The notes beneath the pieces were generated by a model. That model ran no database searches, was not told the DNA's origin, and saw nothing but the letters and a program-made list of their open reading frames with translations. DNA of 64,000 bases from Lachnospiraceae bacterium. Lineage in GTDB: Bacteria > Bacillota > Clostridia > Lachnospirales > Lachnospiraceae. The stretch covers positions 19,274 to 83,273 of the forward strand of contig JAQXGF010000045.1 of assembly GCA_029006155.1 (NCBI GenBank), in the 5' to 3' direction. The position numbers and the translations under genes were made by a program. Below are positions 26,519 through 36,570 of the stretch, in pieces (the stretch's first letter is position 1; each line of letters starts with the position of its first letter).

Positions 26519-29500
26519 TCATCTACACCAATACATACCCTTGGCATTGACATCGGTTCCACGACCGTCAAGGTCGCCGTTCTGAGCCCCGATAAGGAGC
26601 TCCTTTTTTCGGATTACCGGCGTCATTATGCCAATATTCAGGAAACACTTTCTGCTCTGATCGTAGAAGCGACGGAGCAGCTCGGTGAGCTTTCCGTCTC
26701 CCCGGTCATCACCGGTTCCGGCGGACTGACGCTCGCCAATCATCTGGAGATCCCGTTCGTACAGGAGGTCATCGCCGTCGCATCCTCTCTGGAGCACTTT
26801 GTTCCGCAGACCGACGTCGCGATCGAGCTCGGCGGCGAAGATGCCAAGATCATCTACTTTGAAGGCGGCAACGTCGAACAGCGTATGAACGGCATCTGTG
26901 CAGGCGGCACCGGCTCTTTCATCGACCAGATGGCTTCTCTTTTACAGACGGATGCCACCGGATTAAATGAGTATGCGAAAAATTATCAGTCACTCTACTC
27001 CATCGCAGCCCGCTGTGGTGTATTTGCAAAGTCCGATATCCAGCCGCTGATCAACGAGGGTGCGACGAAGGAAGATCTTTCTGCTTCCATTTTTCAGGCA
27101 GTCGTCAACCAGACGATCTCCGGTCTTGCCTGCGGCAAGCCGATCCGTGGCCATGTGGCTTTCCTTGGCGGCCCGCTGCATTTCCTCTCCGAGCTGCGCG
27201 AGGCATTTATCCGCACCTTAAAGCTCGATGAAGAACATGCCATCGTCCCGGAAAATTCACACCTGTTCGCAGCGATCGGTTCTGCCTTAAATGCAAAAGA
27301 GACGACGGTAACGACGCTCTCCGCATTAAAGGAGCGCCTGTCCAAACCGATCCATCTGGAATTTGAGGTTGCCCGCATGGAGCCGCTCTTCCGCACCGAG
27401 GAGGACTATGACCTCTTCTTGCAGCGTCAGAGCCGCAATCAGGTAAAGACTGCGCCACTTGGCACGTACAAAGGCAACTGTTTCCTCGGCATCGACGCCG
27501 GATCGACGACGACAAAGGCCGCGCTCGTCGGTGAGGACGGTTCCCTTCTGTATTCGTTCTACAGCAACAACAATGGCAGCCCGCTGCGCACCGCGATCCA
27601 TGCAGTACAGGACATCTACAGCAAGTTGCCGGATACCGCGAAGATCGCATGGTCCTGCTCGACCGGGTACGGCGAGGCACTGATCAAATCGGCACTCATG
27701 CTCGACGAAGGCGAGGTCGAGACCGTATCACACTACTATGCCGCTTCTTTCTTTGATCCGGAAGTAGACTGCATCCTCGACATCGGCGGTCAGGATATGA
27801 AGTGCATCAAGATCAAGAACGGCACCGTCGACAGCGTCCAGCTGAACGAAGCCTGCTCGTCGGGCTGCGGTTCCTTCATCGAGACGTTCGCCAAGTCCCT
27901 GAACTACTCGGTTCAGGACTTCGCAAAGGCGGCGCTTTTTGCAAAGCATCCGATTGATCTTGGTACCCGCTGCACCGTATTTATGAATTCCAAAGTAAAG
28001 CAGGCACAAAAAGAAGGCGCAGAAGTCTCCGATATCTCGGCCGGTCTTGCCTACTCTGTTATCAAAAATGCATTGTATAAAGTCATCAAAGTCTCCGATG
28101 CGACACAGCTCGGCCGACACATTGTCGTACAGGGCGGTACATTCTACAACGACGCTGTCTTGCGCAGCTTCGAGCGCATCGCAAACTGCGAGGCGATCCG
28201 TCCGGACATTGCCGGTATCATGGGTGCCTTCGGCGCGGCGCTTGTCGCAAGAGAGCGCTTCCATGCCGATCAGGAGACGACGATGCTCTCCATCGACCGC
28301 ATCAACGCACTGACTTTTACGACCTCGATGGCAAAGTGCAAAGGCTGTACGAACCAGTGCCGCCTGACGATCAACCGCTTCTCCGGCGGACGCCAGTTCA
28401 TCAGCGGCAACCGCTGTGAGCGCGGCATCGGCAAGGAGCGCAACAAAGATCACGTACCGAACCTGTTTGAATTTAAAAATAAACTGCTGTTCTCCTACGA
28501 GCCGCTCCCGGAAGATGAAGCGACGCGTGGCATCGTCGGCATCCCGCGCGTGCTGAACATGTATGAGAATTACCCGTTCTGGTTCCGCTTCTTCACGAAC
28601 CTGAAATACCGGGTAGTCCTCTCTCCGGCTTCCACACGGAAAATCTACGAGCTCGGCATCGAGTCCATTCCGAGTGAGTCGGAATGCTATCCGGCCAAGC
28701 TCGCACACGGGCATGTCGAATGGCTGGTCAAGAAAGGGATCCAGTACATTTTCTACCCGTGTATCCCGTATGAGCGCACCGAGTTCCCGGAGGCTGGCAA
28801 TCACTACAACTGCCCGATCGTCACCTCCTACGCGGAGAACATTAAAAATAACGTCGAGAGCCTGCGCACCGGACACGTCCGCTTCGACAATCCGTTTATC
28901 GCCTTCACGAACCTCGACACGGTGACGAGCGGACTGAAAAAAGCATTTCCGGACATCCCGGCTTCCGAAGTAGAGGCCGCAGCCAAAGCCGGATGGGAAG
29001 AACTGGCTCACACAAGACAGGCAATGTATGAAAAGGGCCAGGAGACTCTGAAATATCTGGAGGAGACCGGACGGCATGGCATCGTGCTCGCCGGACGCCC
29101 GTACCACATCGACTCGGAGATCAACCACGGCATCCCGGAGCTGATCAACTCCTACGGACTCGCCGTACTCACCGAGGACTCGGTCTCGAACCTGAATCCG
29201 GTCGAGCGTCCGCTGATCGTCCTCGACCAGTGGATGTACCACAGCCGGCTCTATGCGGCAGCAAATTTTGTAAAAACGCGCGACGATCTCGATCTGATTC
29301 AGCTGAACTCGTTCGGCTGCGGACTCGACGCCGTCACAACCGACCAGGTAAACGACATCCTCTCGAACTCCGACAAGATCTACACCTGCCTGAAGATCGA
29401 TGAGGTCAACAACTTAGGTGCGGCCCGCATCCGTGTCCGCTCCCTGATCTCTGCGATCCGGGTACGCAAAGAGCGCACACACGGCGAACGGAAGATCGTT

Positions 29501-30748
29501 CCATCGAGCACCGAGCGCGTCATCTTTACAAAGGAAATGCGCAAGACGTACACGATCCTCTGCCCGCAGATGTCACCGATCCATTTTAAAATGCTCGAAG
29601 CGGCATTCAACGCATCGGATTACAATCTGGTCGTCCTGCCAAACGACAATAAAAAGTCCGTCGACGTCGGATTAAAATACGTCAACAACGACGCCTGCTA
29701 CCCTTCTTTGATGGTCGTCGGCCAGGTCATGGAGGCGCTGCTCTCCGGCAAATATGACCTCAACCACACCGCCGTTTTGATGTCTCAGACGGGCGGTGGC
29801 TGCCGTGCGTCAAACTACGTCGGCTTTATCCGCCGTGCGTTAAAGAAGGCCGGCATGGAGCAGATCCCGGTCATCTCGATCAACTTAAGCGGTCTTGAGT
29901 CCAATCCGGGCTTCTCGATCAGCTACTACCTGGTCAAGCGTGGCATGTTCGCCGTCGTCTTCGGCGATCTCTTCATGCGCTGTCTCTACCGGATGCGTCC
30001 ATATGAAAAGGTACCGGGCTCCGCAAATGAGCTGCACCGCAAGTGGGAAGAGCGCTGCTGCAAATTTGTATCTGGAAAGCCGACTTACCGCGAGTTCAAA
30101 AAGCTCTGCCGCGAGATCGTACACGACTTCGATACGCTTCCGATCACCGATGAGAAGAAGCCGAAGGTCGGCGTCGTCGGCGAGATCCTCGTAAAATTCC
30201 TGCCGGCAGCGAACAATTATCTGGTCGACCTGCTCGAATCAGAAGGTGCTCAGGCAGTTGTGCCGGATCTGATGGATTTCCTGCTCTACTGCTTCTACAA
30301 CCAGAACTTCAAGGCCGAGCACCTCGGCACAAAGAAGAGCTCCGCGACGATCGCAAACTTCGGAATCGCATTTCTGGAGAAGCTGCGCGGCACGGCAGCA
30401 AAAGCACTGGCGGAAAGTGAGCATTTTGATCCGCCTGCCCACATTGAAGATCTGGCGAAGATGGCGACCGACATCGTCTCCTGCGGCAATCAGACCGGCG
30501 AGGGCTGGTTCCTGACCGGAGAGATGCTCGAGCTGATCCATTCCGGCGTCAACAACATCGTCTGCACGCAGCCGTTTGCCTGCCTGCCGAACCACGTCGT
30601 CGGGAAGGGCGTCATCAAAGAACTGCGCAGACAGTATCCGTCGTCCAACATTGTCGCGATCGACTACGATCCGGGTGCCAGCGAGGTCAACCAGCTGAAT
30701 CGGATCAAGCTGATGCTCTCGACCGCCGTCAAGAATCTGAACAAATAA
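26516..30748 (+). CDS. Large 2-hydroxyacyl-CoA dehydratase activator-like (BadF/BcrA/HgdC) fusion protein
   Basis: A 1,410-residue cytoplasmic protein. Two ASKHA ATPase (BcrAD/BadFG) domains come first, starting with [15 protein letters not shown] near residue 9 and [15 protein letters not shown] near 322; each has a Cys-bearing cluster motif ([25 protein letters not shown]) of the HgdC type. A CKGCTNQC motif near residue 606 follows, then DUF2229/HgdB-like regions. In studied relatives the activator uses ATP to push an electron into a radical dehydratase. These giant fusions are widespread in Clostridia, but their reaction is not established, and no dehydratase alpha/beta genes are adjacent. 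Start chosen at ATG 26516 with the unusual ribosome site described separately. Confidence 0.92.
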   Translation: MSSTPIHTLGIDIGSTTVKVAVLSPDKELLFSDYRRHYANIQETLSALIVEATEQLGELSVSPVITGSGGLTLANHLEIPFVQEVIAVASSLEHFVPQTDVAIELGGEDAKIIYFEGGNVEQRMNGICAGGTGSFIDQMASLLQTDATGLNEYAKNYQSLYSIAARCGVFAKSDIQPLINEGATKEDLSASIFQAVVNQTISGLACGKPIRGHVAFLGGPLHFLSELREAFIRTLKLDEEHAIVPENSHLFAAIGSALNAKETTVTTLSALKERLSKPIHLEFEVARMEPLFRTEEDYDLFLQRQSRNQVKTAPLGTYKGNCFLGIDAGSTTTKAALVGEDGSLLYSFYSNNNGSPLRTAIHAVQDIYSKLPDTAKIAWSCSTGYGEALIKSALMLDEGEVETVSHYYAASFFDPEVDCILDIGGQDMKCIKIKNGTVDSVQLNEACSSGCGSFIETFAKSLNYSVQDFAKAALFAKHPIDLGTRCTVFMNSKVKQAQKEGAEVSDISAGLAYSVIKNALYKVIKVSDATQLGRHIVVQGGTFYNDAVLRSFERIANCEAIRPDIAGIMGAFGAALVARERFHADQETTMLSIDRINALTFTTSMAKCKGCTNQCRLTINRFSGGRQFISGNRCERGIGKERNKDHVPNLFEFKNKLLFSYEPLPEDEATRGIVGIPRVLNMYENYPFWFRFFTNLKYRVVLSPASTRKIYELGIESIPSESECYPAKLAHGHVEWLVKKGIQYIFYPCIPYERTEFPEAGNHYNCPIVTSYAENIKNNVESLRTGHVRFDNPFIAFTNLDTVTSGLKKAFPDIPASEVEAAAKAGWEELAHTRQAMYEKGQETLKYLEETGRHGIVLAGRPYHIDSEINHGIPELINSYGLAVLTEDSVSNLNPVERPLIVLDQWMYHSRLYAAANFVKTRDDLDLIQLNSFGCGLDAVTTDQVNDILSNSDKIYTCLKIDEVNNLGAARIRVRSLISAIRVRKERTHGERKIVPSSTERVIFTKEMRKTYTILCPQMSPIHFKMLEAAFNASDYNLVVLPNDNKKSVDVGLKYVNNDACYPSLMVVGQVMEALLSGKYDLNHTAVLMSQTGGGCRASNYVGFIRRALKKAGMEQIPVISINLSGLESNPGFSISYYLVKRGMFAVVFGDLFMRCLYRMRPYEKVPGSANELHRKWEERCCKFVSGKPTYREFKKLCREIVHDFDTLPITDEKKPKVGVVGEILVKFLPAANNYLVDLLESEGAQAVVPDLMDFLLYCFYNQNFKAEHLGTKKSSATIANFGIAFLEKLRGTAAKALAESEHFDPPAHIEDLAKMATDIVSCGNQTGEGWFLTGEMLELIHSGVNNIVCTQPFACLPNHVVGKGVIKELRRQYPSSNIVAIDYDPGASEVNQLNRIKLMLSTAVKNLNK

Positions 30749-30751
30749 CTT

Positions 30752-30780
30752 TTGACCAGACATAGAGAATATGGTAAATT
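30752..30780 (+). promoter_or_regulatory. Probable promoter for hisHF
   Basis: TTGACC (30752-30757), 17 nt, TAAATT (30775-30780), immediately after the activator stop and just upstream of the 30784-30808 hairpin. Confidence 0.5.
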
Positions 30781-30783
30781 ATA

Positions 30784-30812
30784 GGGGAATGCCGGATGGG
30801 CATTCCCCTTAT
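30784..30812 (+). terminator. Hairpin between the activator gene and hisH
   Basis: A perfect 10-bp stem GGGGAATGCC (30784-30793) / GGCATTCCCC (30799-30808), then TTATTTAT. It is probably the activator terminator, but it also lies at the predicted 5' end of the hisHF transcript. Confidence 0.65.
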
Positions 30813-30836
30813 TTATGCAAAGGAGGAATCAGCTTT

Positions 30837-31475
30837 ATGCTTGCAATCATTGATTACGATGCCGGAAATCTGCGCAGCGTCGCCAAAGCACTGGAAAAGC
30901 TTGGTGAGACGCCTGTGATCACACGAAATCCGGCTGAAATTTTATCTGCGGACCATATCATTCTTCCGGGCGTCGGCTCCTTTGGAGACGCGATGAGCCG
31001 CCTGCACCAGTACGGACTCGTCGATGTCATCCGCGAGGCCGCCGCATCCCATACTCCGTTTCTTGGCATCTGCCTCGGCCTGCAGCTGCTCTTCGCGTCG
31101 AGTGAGGAGACACCGGGTGTCGAAGGGCTCGGCATCTGCCCCGGAAAAATCCTGCGCATCCCGGATACCAAAGGGCTGAAAATTCCGCACATGGGCTGGA
31201 ACTCTCTCTCCTATCATAAAGAGCCGGGGGAAAATCCACACGGACGCCTCTTTACCGGAATCCCGGAGGACTCCTACGTGTACTTCGTACATTCCTACTA
31301 TTTAAAAGCAGATGATCCTGCGATCGTCACCGCCACGACCGAATATGGTACGCACATCCATGCGTCCATCGAGCAGGGCAATGTATTTGGCTGTCAGTTC
31401 CATCCGGAAAAAAGCAGCAGCACCGGCCTCGCTATTTTAAAGAATTTTCTTTCCATCCGAAAGGAGGACTTCTGA
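30837..31475 (+). CDS. hisH: Imidazole glycerol phosphate synthase, glutaminase subunit
   Basis: Supplies ammonia from glutamine to HisF in histidine synthesis. The 212-residue class I amidotransferase shows the nucleophile Cys in [24 protein letters not shown] for the oxyanion strand, and the His-Glu pair in [10 protein letters not shown]. The ATG at 30837 follows AAAGGAGG with 10 nt spacing; the frame's earlier ATG at 30771 is unsupported. Its TGA overlaps the hisF ATG (TGATG). Only the two synthase subunits are present; the other his genes lie elsewhere. Confidence 0.96.
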   Translation: MLAIIDYDAGNLRSVAKALEKLGETPVITRNPAEILSADHIILPGVGSFGDAMSRLHQYGLVDVIREAAASHTPFLGICLGLQLLFASSEETPGVEGLGICPGKILRIPDTKGLKIPHMGWNSLSYHKEPGENPHGRLFTGIPEDSYVYFVHSYYLKADDPAIVTATTEYGTHIHASIEQGNVFGCQFHPEKSSSTGLAILKNFLSIRKEDF

Positions 31476-32236
31476 TGTTTACAAAGCGAATCATTCCCTG
31501 TCTCGATGTGAAAAATGGACGGGTCGTAAAGGGTGTCAACTTCGTCAATCTGCGGGATGCCGGAGATCCGGTCGAGATCGCAGCCGCTTATGACGCAGCA
31601 GGCGCAGACGAACTCGTCTTTCTCGATATCACCGCCTCCTCGGATGCCCGGAATACCGTCGTCGACATGGTGCGCCGCGTCGCTGAGACGGTCTTTATCC
31701 CATTCACCGTCGGCGGCGGCATCCGCACGGTCGAGGACTTCCGTACACTGCTGCGCGAGGGCGCAGATAAGATCTCGATCAATTCCGCTGCGATCCAGAA
31801 CCCGTCGCTCATCCATGATGCCGCCGAAAAATTCGGACGTCAGTGCGTCGTCGTCGCGATCGATGCCAGACGCCGCGCCGATGGCTCCGGCTGGAATATC
31901 TACCGCAATGGCGGACGGATCGACACCGGTATCGACGCCATCGAGTGGGCCGAGCGCTGCGACGCACTCGGAGCCGGCGAGATATTGCTCACAAGCATGG
32001 ACTGTGACGGCACAAAGGCCGGCTATGATCTTGAGCTAACCCGCACGATCGCCAAACACGTCTCCGTCCCGGTCATCGCTTCCGGCGGCGCCGGTACGAA
32101 GGAACATTTCTATGAAGCACTGACCGACGGCTGTGCGGACGCCGCGCTTGCGGCCTCTCTCTTCCATTATAAAGAACTGGAGATCCGGGAAGTGAAAGAG
32201 TATTTGAGGGAGAAGGGCGTATCGGTACGGATGTAA
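31475..32236 (+). CDS. hisF: Imidazole glycerol phosphate synthase, cyclase subunit
   Basis: Forms imidazole glycerol phosphate and AICAR from PRFAR and HisH-derived ammonia. The 253-residue TIM barrel has the catalytic Asp in [15 protein letters not shown] and VVVAIDARR, and the phosphate-binding turns [11 protein letters not shown] and [11 protein letters not shown]. Its length is standard. It overlaps hisH by one nucleotide, with AAGGAGG inside hisH, so the two subunits are coupled. Downstream, ung starts after 35 nt and may be cotranscribed. Confidence 0.97.
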   Translation: MFTKRIIPCLDVKNGRVVKGVNFVNLRDAGDPVEIAAAYDAAGADELVFLDITASSDARNTVVDMVRRVAETVFIPFTVGGGIRTVEDFRTLLREGADKISINSAAIQNPSLIHDAAEKFGRQCVVVAIDARRRADGSGWNIYRNGGRIDTGIDAIEWAERCDALGAGEILLTSMDCDGTKAGYDLELTRTIAKHVSVPVIASGGAGTKEHFYEALTDGCADAALAASLFHYKELEIREVKEYLREKGVSVRM

Positions 32237-32271
32237 TTTAATAAAAATTTTTAAGAAAGGACTACACCATC

Positions 32272-32946
32272 ATGCCTCCGATTTCCAATGACTGGCTGGC
32301 TCCGCTCAAGCCGGAGTTTTCCAAACCCTATTATGCAAAGCTCTATAAAACCATCAACGAGGAATACCGCACGCGGACGATTTATCCACCGGCCGACGAT
32401 ATTTTCAATGCATTTGCGTTCACACCGCTCTCCAAAGTCAAGGTCGTGATCCTCGGACAGGATCCGTACCACGAGGAAGGGCAGGCGCATGGCCTCTGCT
32501 TTTCCGTCAAGCCGGATGTGCAGATCCCGCCATCCCTTGTGAACATTTATCAGGAACTGCACGAGGACTGCGGCTGCTATATTCCGAACAACGGCTGTCT
32601 GACCAAATGGGCCGATCAGGGCGTACTGCTGCTGAACACCGTGCTCACCGTGCGTGCTCACCAGGCAAACTCCCATAAAAATATCGGCTGGGAGGAATTC
32701 ACCGACGCTGCGATCCGGATCTTAAATGACATCGACCGTCCGATCGTCTTCCTGCTCTGGGGCCGCCCTGCTCAGATGAAAAAGAGCATGCTCACGAATC
32801 CGAATCATCTGATTCTCGAATCCCCGCATCCGAGTCCCCTCTCCGCGTATCGTGGCTTCTTCGGCAGCCGTCCGTTCAGCCGCACGAACAAGTTTCTGAA
32901 AGAGCACGGTCTGGAACCGATTGACTGGCAGATTGAAAATGTATAA
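32272..32946 (+). CDS. ung: Uracil-DNA glycosylase, family 1
   Basis: Removes uracil from DNA to begin base excision repair. The 224-residue product shows motif [21 protein letters not shown] with the catalytic Asp, the [10 protein letters not shown] segment, [10 protein letters not shown], and motif [21 protein letters not shown] with the catalytic His. The length is typical. An AAAGGA site precedes the ATG. A terminator follows at once, shared with the convergent phosphoribosyltransferase gene. Confidence 0.97.
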   Translation: MPPISNDWLAPLKPEFSKPYYAKLYKTINEEYRTRTIYPPADDIFNAFAFTPLSKVKVVILGQDPYHEEGQAHGLCFSVKPDVQIPPSLVNIYQELHEDCGCYIPNNGCLTKWADQGVLLLNTVLTVRAHQANSHKNIGWEEFTDAAIRILNDIDRPIVFLLWGRPAQMKKSMLTNPNHLILESPHPSPLSAYRGFFGSRPFSRTNKFLKEHGLEPIDWQIENV

Positions 32947-32948
32947 GA

Positions 32949-32969
32949 AAAGGGGCCCAAGGCCCCTTT
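32949..32969. terminator. Bidirectional terminator between ung and the PRTase gene
   Basis: AAAGGGGCC-CAA-GGCCCCTTT, a perfect 9-bp stem with A run before and T run after, so it can serve both converging genes. Confidence 0.9.
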
Positions 32970-32971
32970 CT

Positions 32972-33613
32972 TTACAGCTGTGAATACCCGTAACTGTTTA
33001 CAATTGCGTCGATCTTCACCTTCTTCGCACAGAGCGGACACTGATCTACATCGTAAGTCTGGTAGTTCGGAATGTCATCTTTGCCGAAAATGTAGTTGAT
33101 ATCCATATCACAGACGCGGTCGCTCGCACTGAAGATCGCAGATACGCCTTCCATAATACCTCCATAATACTGAATACACTCCAGGGCACGCGCTACCGTC
33201 CGACCGGTCGTCGCAGAGGCGAGCAGCAGCAGGCAATGCTTGCCGCGGATCATCATCTGCATATTGTCCCGGAAAATGAGCTGTCCGCCCGGATTCATCT
33301 CCGGCGACACGACATACATCGTCTGGTGCTGATTCAGCGACATGATCCCGGACTTCGTCAGCTCGTCCGCCAGATACGCGCCGATGACCTCACAGCCATC
33401 CATACAGATAATCGTATCGATATAAGTACTGGTACTGTATTTTCTCGCCAGCACCGAAGCGGCCGCTTCTGCCTCACTTTTTCGGGACTTCATGATCGTC
33501 ATATCTACATAATAGTTGATATGCGAATGCGTCGTCGCAAAATGCCCGGGAATTACACGAATGATCGCATTCTTGTTCACATCTGAGTAAATCTTTGTCG
33601 CTCTGCTCTCCAT
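32972..33613 (-). CDS. Phosphoribosyltransferase-like protein (orotate PRTase-type) with C-terminal Cys pair
   Basis: A 213-residue protein of the type I PRTase fold: an N-terminal hood region, a strand IDTIICMDGCEVIGAYLADEL that matches the orotate PRTase substrate segment, and a PRPP-like loop in HCLLLLASATTGRTVARAL. The usual acidic pair before the loop (DDxxTTG) is replaced by ASATTG, so catalytic competence is doubtful. The C-terminus adds CPLCAKKVK, half of a zinc ribbon. Clostridial genomes often label such proteins pyrE-like. It is monocistronic, preceded by a T-rich 540-nt gap. Confidence 0.65.
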   Translation of the reverse strand: MESRATKIYSDVNKNAIIRVIPGHFATTHSHINYYVDMTIMKSRKSEAEAAASVLARKYSTSTYIDTIICMDGCEVIGAYLADELTKSGIMSLNQHQTMYVVSPEMNPGGQLIFRDNMQMMIRGKHCLLLLASATTGRTVARALECIQYYGGIMEGVSAIFSASDRVCDMDINYIFGKDDIPNYQTYDVDQCPLCAKKVKIDAIVNSYGYSQL

Positions 33614-34057
33614 ACAGTTACCTCCCTGTGATATTATTTATTTTTCATTACATTTATCATGCAATATACACATCCGAATCCTGCCATTTTGTGCCATGTC
33701 CCGCACACAGTTCTTTTTTCGTTTTTACTTTGTTTGTTTTTTATGTTTTTTCGCTCTTTTTTTAATTGTTTTTATCTGTTTTTTGTTTATTTTCCACGTG
33801 CGTTTGTTTTTATGTTTACACTATACATATTCTTATCATGTTTTTCAAGTATATTTTTATACATTTTATCTACTATCTCATTCTATGATTCATTCTTTCT
33901 CGCTTACCCATTACCATTTATTTTCTCATCTCAATGCATCTATCTGCTTATACTTTTCTAACCTCATTATAATCAATTCTTCCATTTGAACGTATTCACG
34001 GCAAATTCCTTACACAAACGTATGGTATCACCGTTGCGTTATACTGCATAAAGCCAA
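33614..34057. other. Gene-free, strongly T-rich (plus strand) region
   Basis: From about 33700 to 33960 the plus strand is dominated by T and TTTTT runs, in sharp contrast with both flanks. Frames here translate to Phe-rich low-complexity peptides without ribosome sites, so I call no gene. The leftward PRTase promoter presumably lies at its left end. Confidence 0.5.
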
Positions 34058-34092
34058 CAAAAAAATGGTGCCTGGTATCAAACCAAACACCA
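34058..34092 (-). terminator. Terminator of the SIR2-like gene
   Basis: Read leftward: TGGTGTTTGGT - 5-nt loop - ACCAGGCACCA, eleven pairs including two G-T, then TTTTTTT. A strong Rho-independent terminator about 65 nt past the stop. Confidence 0.9.
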
Positions 34093-34157
34093 CTTTAGCA
34101 AGCATTCGCAGCTCCTATCTTCGACTTTTCCATGGGCCGCTGCGAGGCTCCCGACTC

Positions 34158-34985
34158 TTACTTTAACAACATCTCTACCGGCGACTCAGCCACCGAAATC
34201 GCCCGTCCTTCCGCCGCCAGCTCTGCTTCCAGCTGCGGGAAACGGCTGTTTACGCGGACGAAGGTCGCTTTCTTGTTATAGAAGGCCGTCTTCTCAAACG
34301 GGAACCGGATGACCTGCGGAAATGTAAAATCCACGCCGAGCTCCAGAATGCAGAGTTTCTTATTCAAAGTCGCTGTCAGCCATTTTTTGTAGTGCTCCCA
34401 CTGTGGAAGATAGCCACTCTCCAGATAATCTGGATTCGCGATCGTGTGGAACGCCAGCGGTGCACCACAGGTCGGGCAGACGGCATATTTCGAAAGCAGA
34501 GCCTCGGCTGTGCTCACATCGGTTTCCATATTTTTATCCTTCTTATTTATCTGCTCCGACCGACGATTTGCCTCATCAGATGAGATATCTTCCTCCTCTA
34601 GCTCAACGCTATGCGCGTCCTCCCACGCCCGCAACATCTGCTCCCGGATCGGCGCTGCCTCGATGATATGCTCCTTGCACTGCAGCTTGCTCATGCTGCC
34701 ACACGGAGCCACGATCTGCTCGGCCTCAAACTCGGACCGGTAAATCAGATCATCGGTATTTAACGTCACGACAAAATACGGTTTCTTCCCGATCTGGCGG
34801 CGCAACGCATTGTACGCCTGAATCACCGCATCATCAGACGGAAGATTTGCATAAAAACGGCTCTCCTCATACGGTGCCAGGCACTCCACTTTGCTTTCTT
34901 CCGGAATCTTTTCCGTAAATTCGCGTCCGATCCCGACGAGCACGATATCTGATTGTTCGATTGCTTCTGCTACTTGTTTATTCAC
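34158..34985 (-). CDS. SIR2-like protein of uncertain activity
   Basis: A 275-residue protein starting with GTG at 34985 (AAAGGAG upstream). The N-terminal IVLVGIGREF stretch recalls the first strand and glycine loop of the SIR2 Rossmann fold, VVTLNTDDLIYRSEF resembles the conserved TQNxD region, and two Cys pairs (PCGSMSKLQC and CPTCGAPLAF) could bind zinc as in sirtuins. The central 115-155 stretch is acidic and low complexity. The GAGxS motif of active deacetylases is not intact, so NAD-dependent deacylation is only a hypothesis. It stands alone with its own terminator. Confidence 0.55.
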   Translation of the reverse strand: MNKQVAEAIEQSDIVLVGIGREFTEKIPEESKVECLAPYEESRFYANLPSDDAVIQAYNALRRQIGKKPYFVVTLNTDDLIYRSEFEAEQIVAPCGSMSKLQCKEHIIEAAPIREQMLRAWEDAHSVELEEEDISSDEANRRSEQINKKDKNMETDVSTAEALLSKYAVCPTCGAPLAFHTIANPDYLESGYLPQWEHYKKWLTATLNKKLCILELGVDFTFPQVIRFPFEKTAFYNKKATFVRVNSRFPQLEAELAAEGRAISVAESPVEMLLK

Positions 34986-35144
34986 GTGTTTTCTCCTTTT
35001 TCTGTATTGTAAACATTTTTAGTCTGAATCTCTAAAATCACACAACATCTGATTTTAACTTTTAATCTATAAATGAATTTATCACAACCTATATCATTTT
35101 TGTCCTTCTTCTCTTAACTGGTTCGTCGCTGAGTTGCTCTCCGA

Positions 35145-36302
35145 TCACTCTCCCAGCAGATCCTTCAAAATCGCCTTCGCACTCTTATTCCGGTATCCGT
35201 CCGGATCACTCATGACCTTGGTCCCGGTGAGATCCCAGCGCATCTGTGCATAATGGCTCAGATAGGAGCTTCCCTTCGCACAGTTCGGGTATTTTTTGTA
35301 CCATGCCGGAAAATATTTTTTCATATAGTAGGTCGCCAGCTTGACTGCCTCGCTGTTCGCCTTTCCACTCTTCGACGGCGTCCCGGAGAGCTGTACGCCC
35401 GGTGGCGACGCATGAAGAATCACCACACTTCCATCACTACACGAACCGACCACGATCCACACATGCCCGCAGTCCGAACAGGTCGAGCTCATAATATCCC
35501 CGGCCCGGTAATTTTTCACTGCACCGCGTGCCGTATAGCTGCCCCATCCTCTGGATGCAAAATTCTTCGCCATCTTCTGTGCCAGCATCACATAGCCGGC
35601 CTTGCCATTCGTCGTATTTAAAATATTGTAGACACACCAGCCTACATATCCGGAGCAGTCCAGTCCGTTCGAAATCTGATATTTCGTCGTCCGGTAATCA
35701 TAGGCCGCGGTCTGCTTCTGGAAAAACTGCTTCCACTTCGGGCTCACCCCGATCGTCCTTGCTTCTGTTCCCGCTCCGGTATCCGCCTTATTCCAGCCGC
35801 CGCCCCACACGTACATCGTCGACCCGACCGGCTTTAATGCGGTCTGCAGAAATTTTTTCAGCGTGGATTTCGATATCGTCGTAGTTTCCTGCGTTTTGGA
35901 CTTTGGTACAGTTACTTTCACGATTTTGCTAAACGACGTGTACTCTGTCTTTCCTTTCACCTTCCGGTATCCCCTCACCCGATAATAATACGTCTTTCCT
36001 CTGTACAGCCCGGTCCGTACGCAGCTCGTCCCCTTTAACGTCCGCAGCAGCTTTTTCCCTCCGCCGGACGCATTCGTGCCATAGACCTGATAGCCAACCA
36101 CACCGCTTCGCCTGTTCCAGCTCAACGTCACCGATCTCCCGTCCAGTTTCGCCTTTACCACCGGCGCGGTCTTTGAAAAAGATGCCGCCTGCACCGGAAG
36201 CCCCATCCAGAGTGTCAGCAGCCAGACACTCACTGCAAAAATCAATGCGCCACGCCAGCCTGTGTTTTGCCTTCCACCATATGTTTTCTTTTCAGATTCC
36301 AT
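35145..36302 (-). CDS. Secreted NlpC/P60-like protein with a fibronectin type III-like domain
   Basis: A 385-residue exported protein. It has a signal peptide (hydrophobic ALIFAVSVWLLTLWMGLPVQ, then AA), one Fn3-like domain (VTLSWNRRSGVVGYQVYGT to VKVTVPK), and a C-terminal papain-like domain with Cys in GLDCSGYVGWCVYN and His in CGHVWIVVGS, followed by HASPPG. This fits peptidoglycan endopeptidases of the NlpC/P60 type, though the domain is longer than usual. The start at 36302 is preferred to the 36353 frame start because the signal peptide follows directly. It lies near other cell-wall genes on the opposite strand. Confidence 0.8.
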   Translation of the reverse strand: MESEKKTYGGRQNTGWRGALIFAVSVWLLTLWMGLPVQAASFSKTAPVVKAKLDGRSVTLSWNRRSGVVGYQVYGTNASGGGKKLLRTLKGTSCVRTGLYRGKTYYYRVRGYRKVKGKTEYTSFSKIVKVTVPKSKTQETTTISKSTLKKFLQTALKPVGSTMYVWGGGWNKADTGAGTEARTIGVSPKWKQFFQKQTAAYDYRTTKYQISNGLDCSGYVGWCVYNILNTTNGKAGYVMLAQKMAKNFASRGWGSYTARGAVKNYRAGDIMSSTCSDCGHVWIVVGSCSDGSVVILHASPPGVQLSGTPSKSGKANSEAVKLATYYMKKYFPAWYKKYPNCAKGSSYLSHYAQMRWDLTGTKVMSDPDGYRNKSAKAILKDLLGE

Positions 36303-36467
36303 TATCCCTCTCACCTTTTTCACCAAAGCAGATACTCCCTGCCTGCTTATCATCCATTTCCATCCATAACTGCTGACAGCTTTGCCTGCCTTTCAGTAAA
36401 TACATTCTTTATTTTCCTTCACCTCACCGCTTCTGTCAACGCTTTTTTCCTAACTGTTACAGGAATA

Positions 36468-36483
36468 TTGCATGCGCATGCAA
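36468..36483. promoter_or_regulatory. Perfect 16-bp palindrome, possible operator
   Basis: TTGCATGCGCATGCAA, about 90 nt before the polysaccharide deacetylase start and upstream of its probable -10 (TACACT near 36527). It could bind a dimeric regulator. Confidence 0.4.
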
Positions 36484-36570
36484 AACCTTAATAATTTGTT
36501 TCGTTGTTGTTTCCAGGACTCTGTGATACACTAGAAACAGACAATCGATAACCAGAGGGGGAATACACAT

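Noticed and set aside
27728..29242. 504-codon minus-strand ORF inside the giant activator gene
   Set aside because: It mirrors the codon pattern of the well-supported plus-strand gene and has no family features.
33659..33989. Phe/Leu-rich ORFs that look like membrane proteins
   Set aside because: They arise from the poly-T tract in several frames at once and lack ribosome sites.
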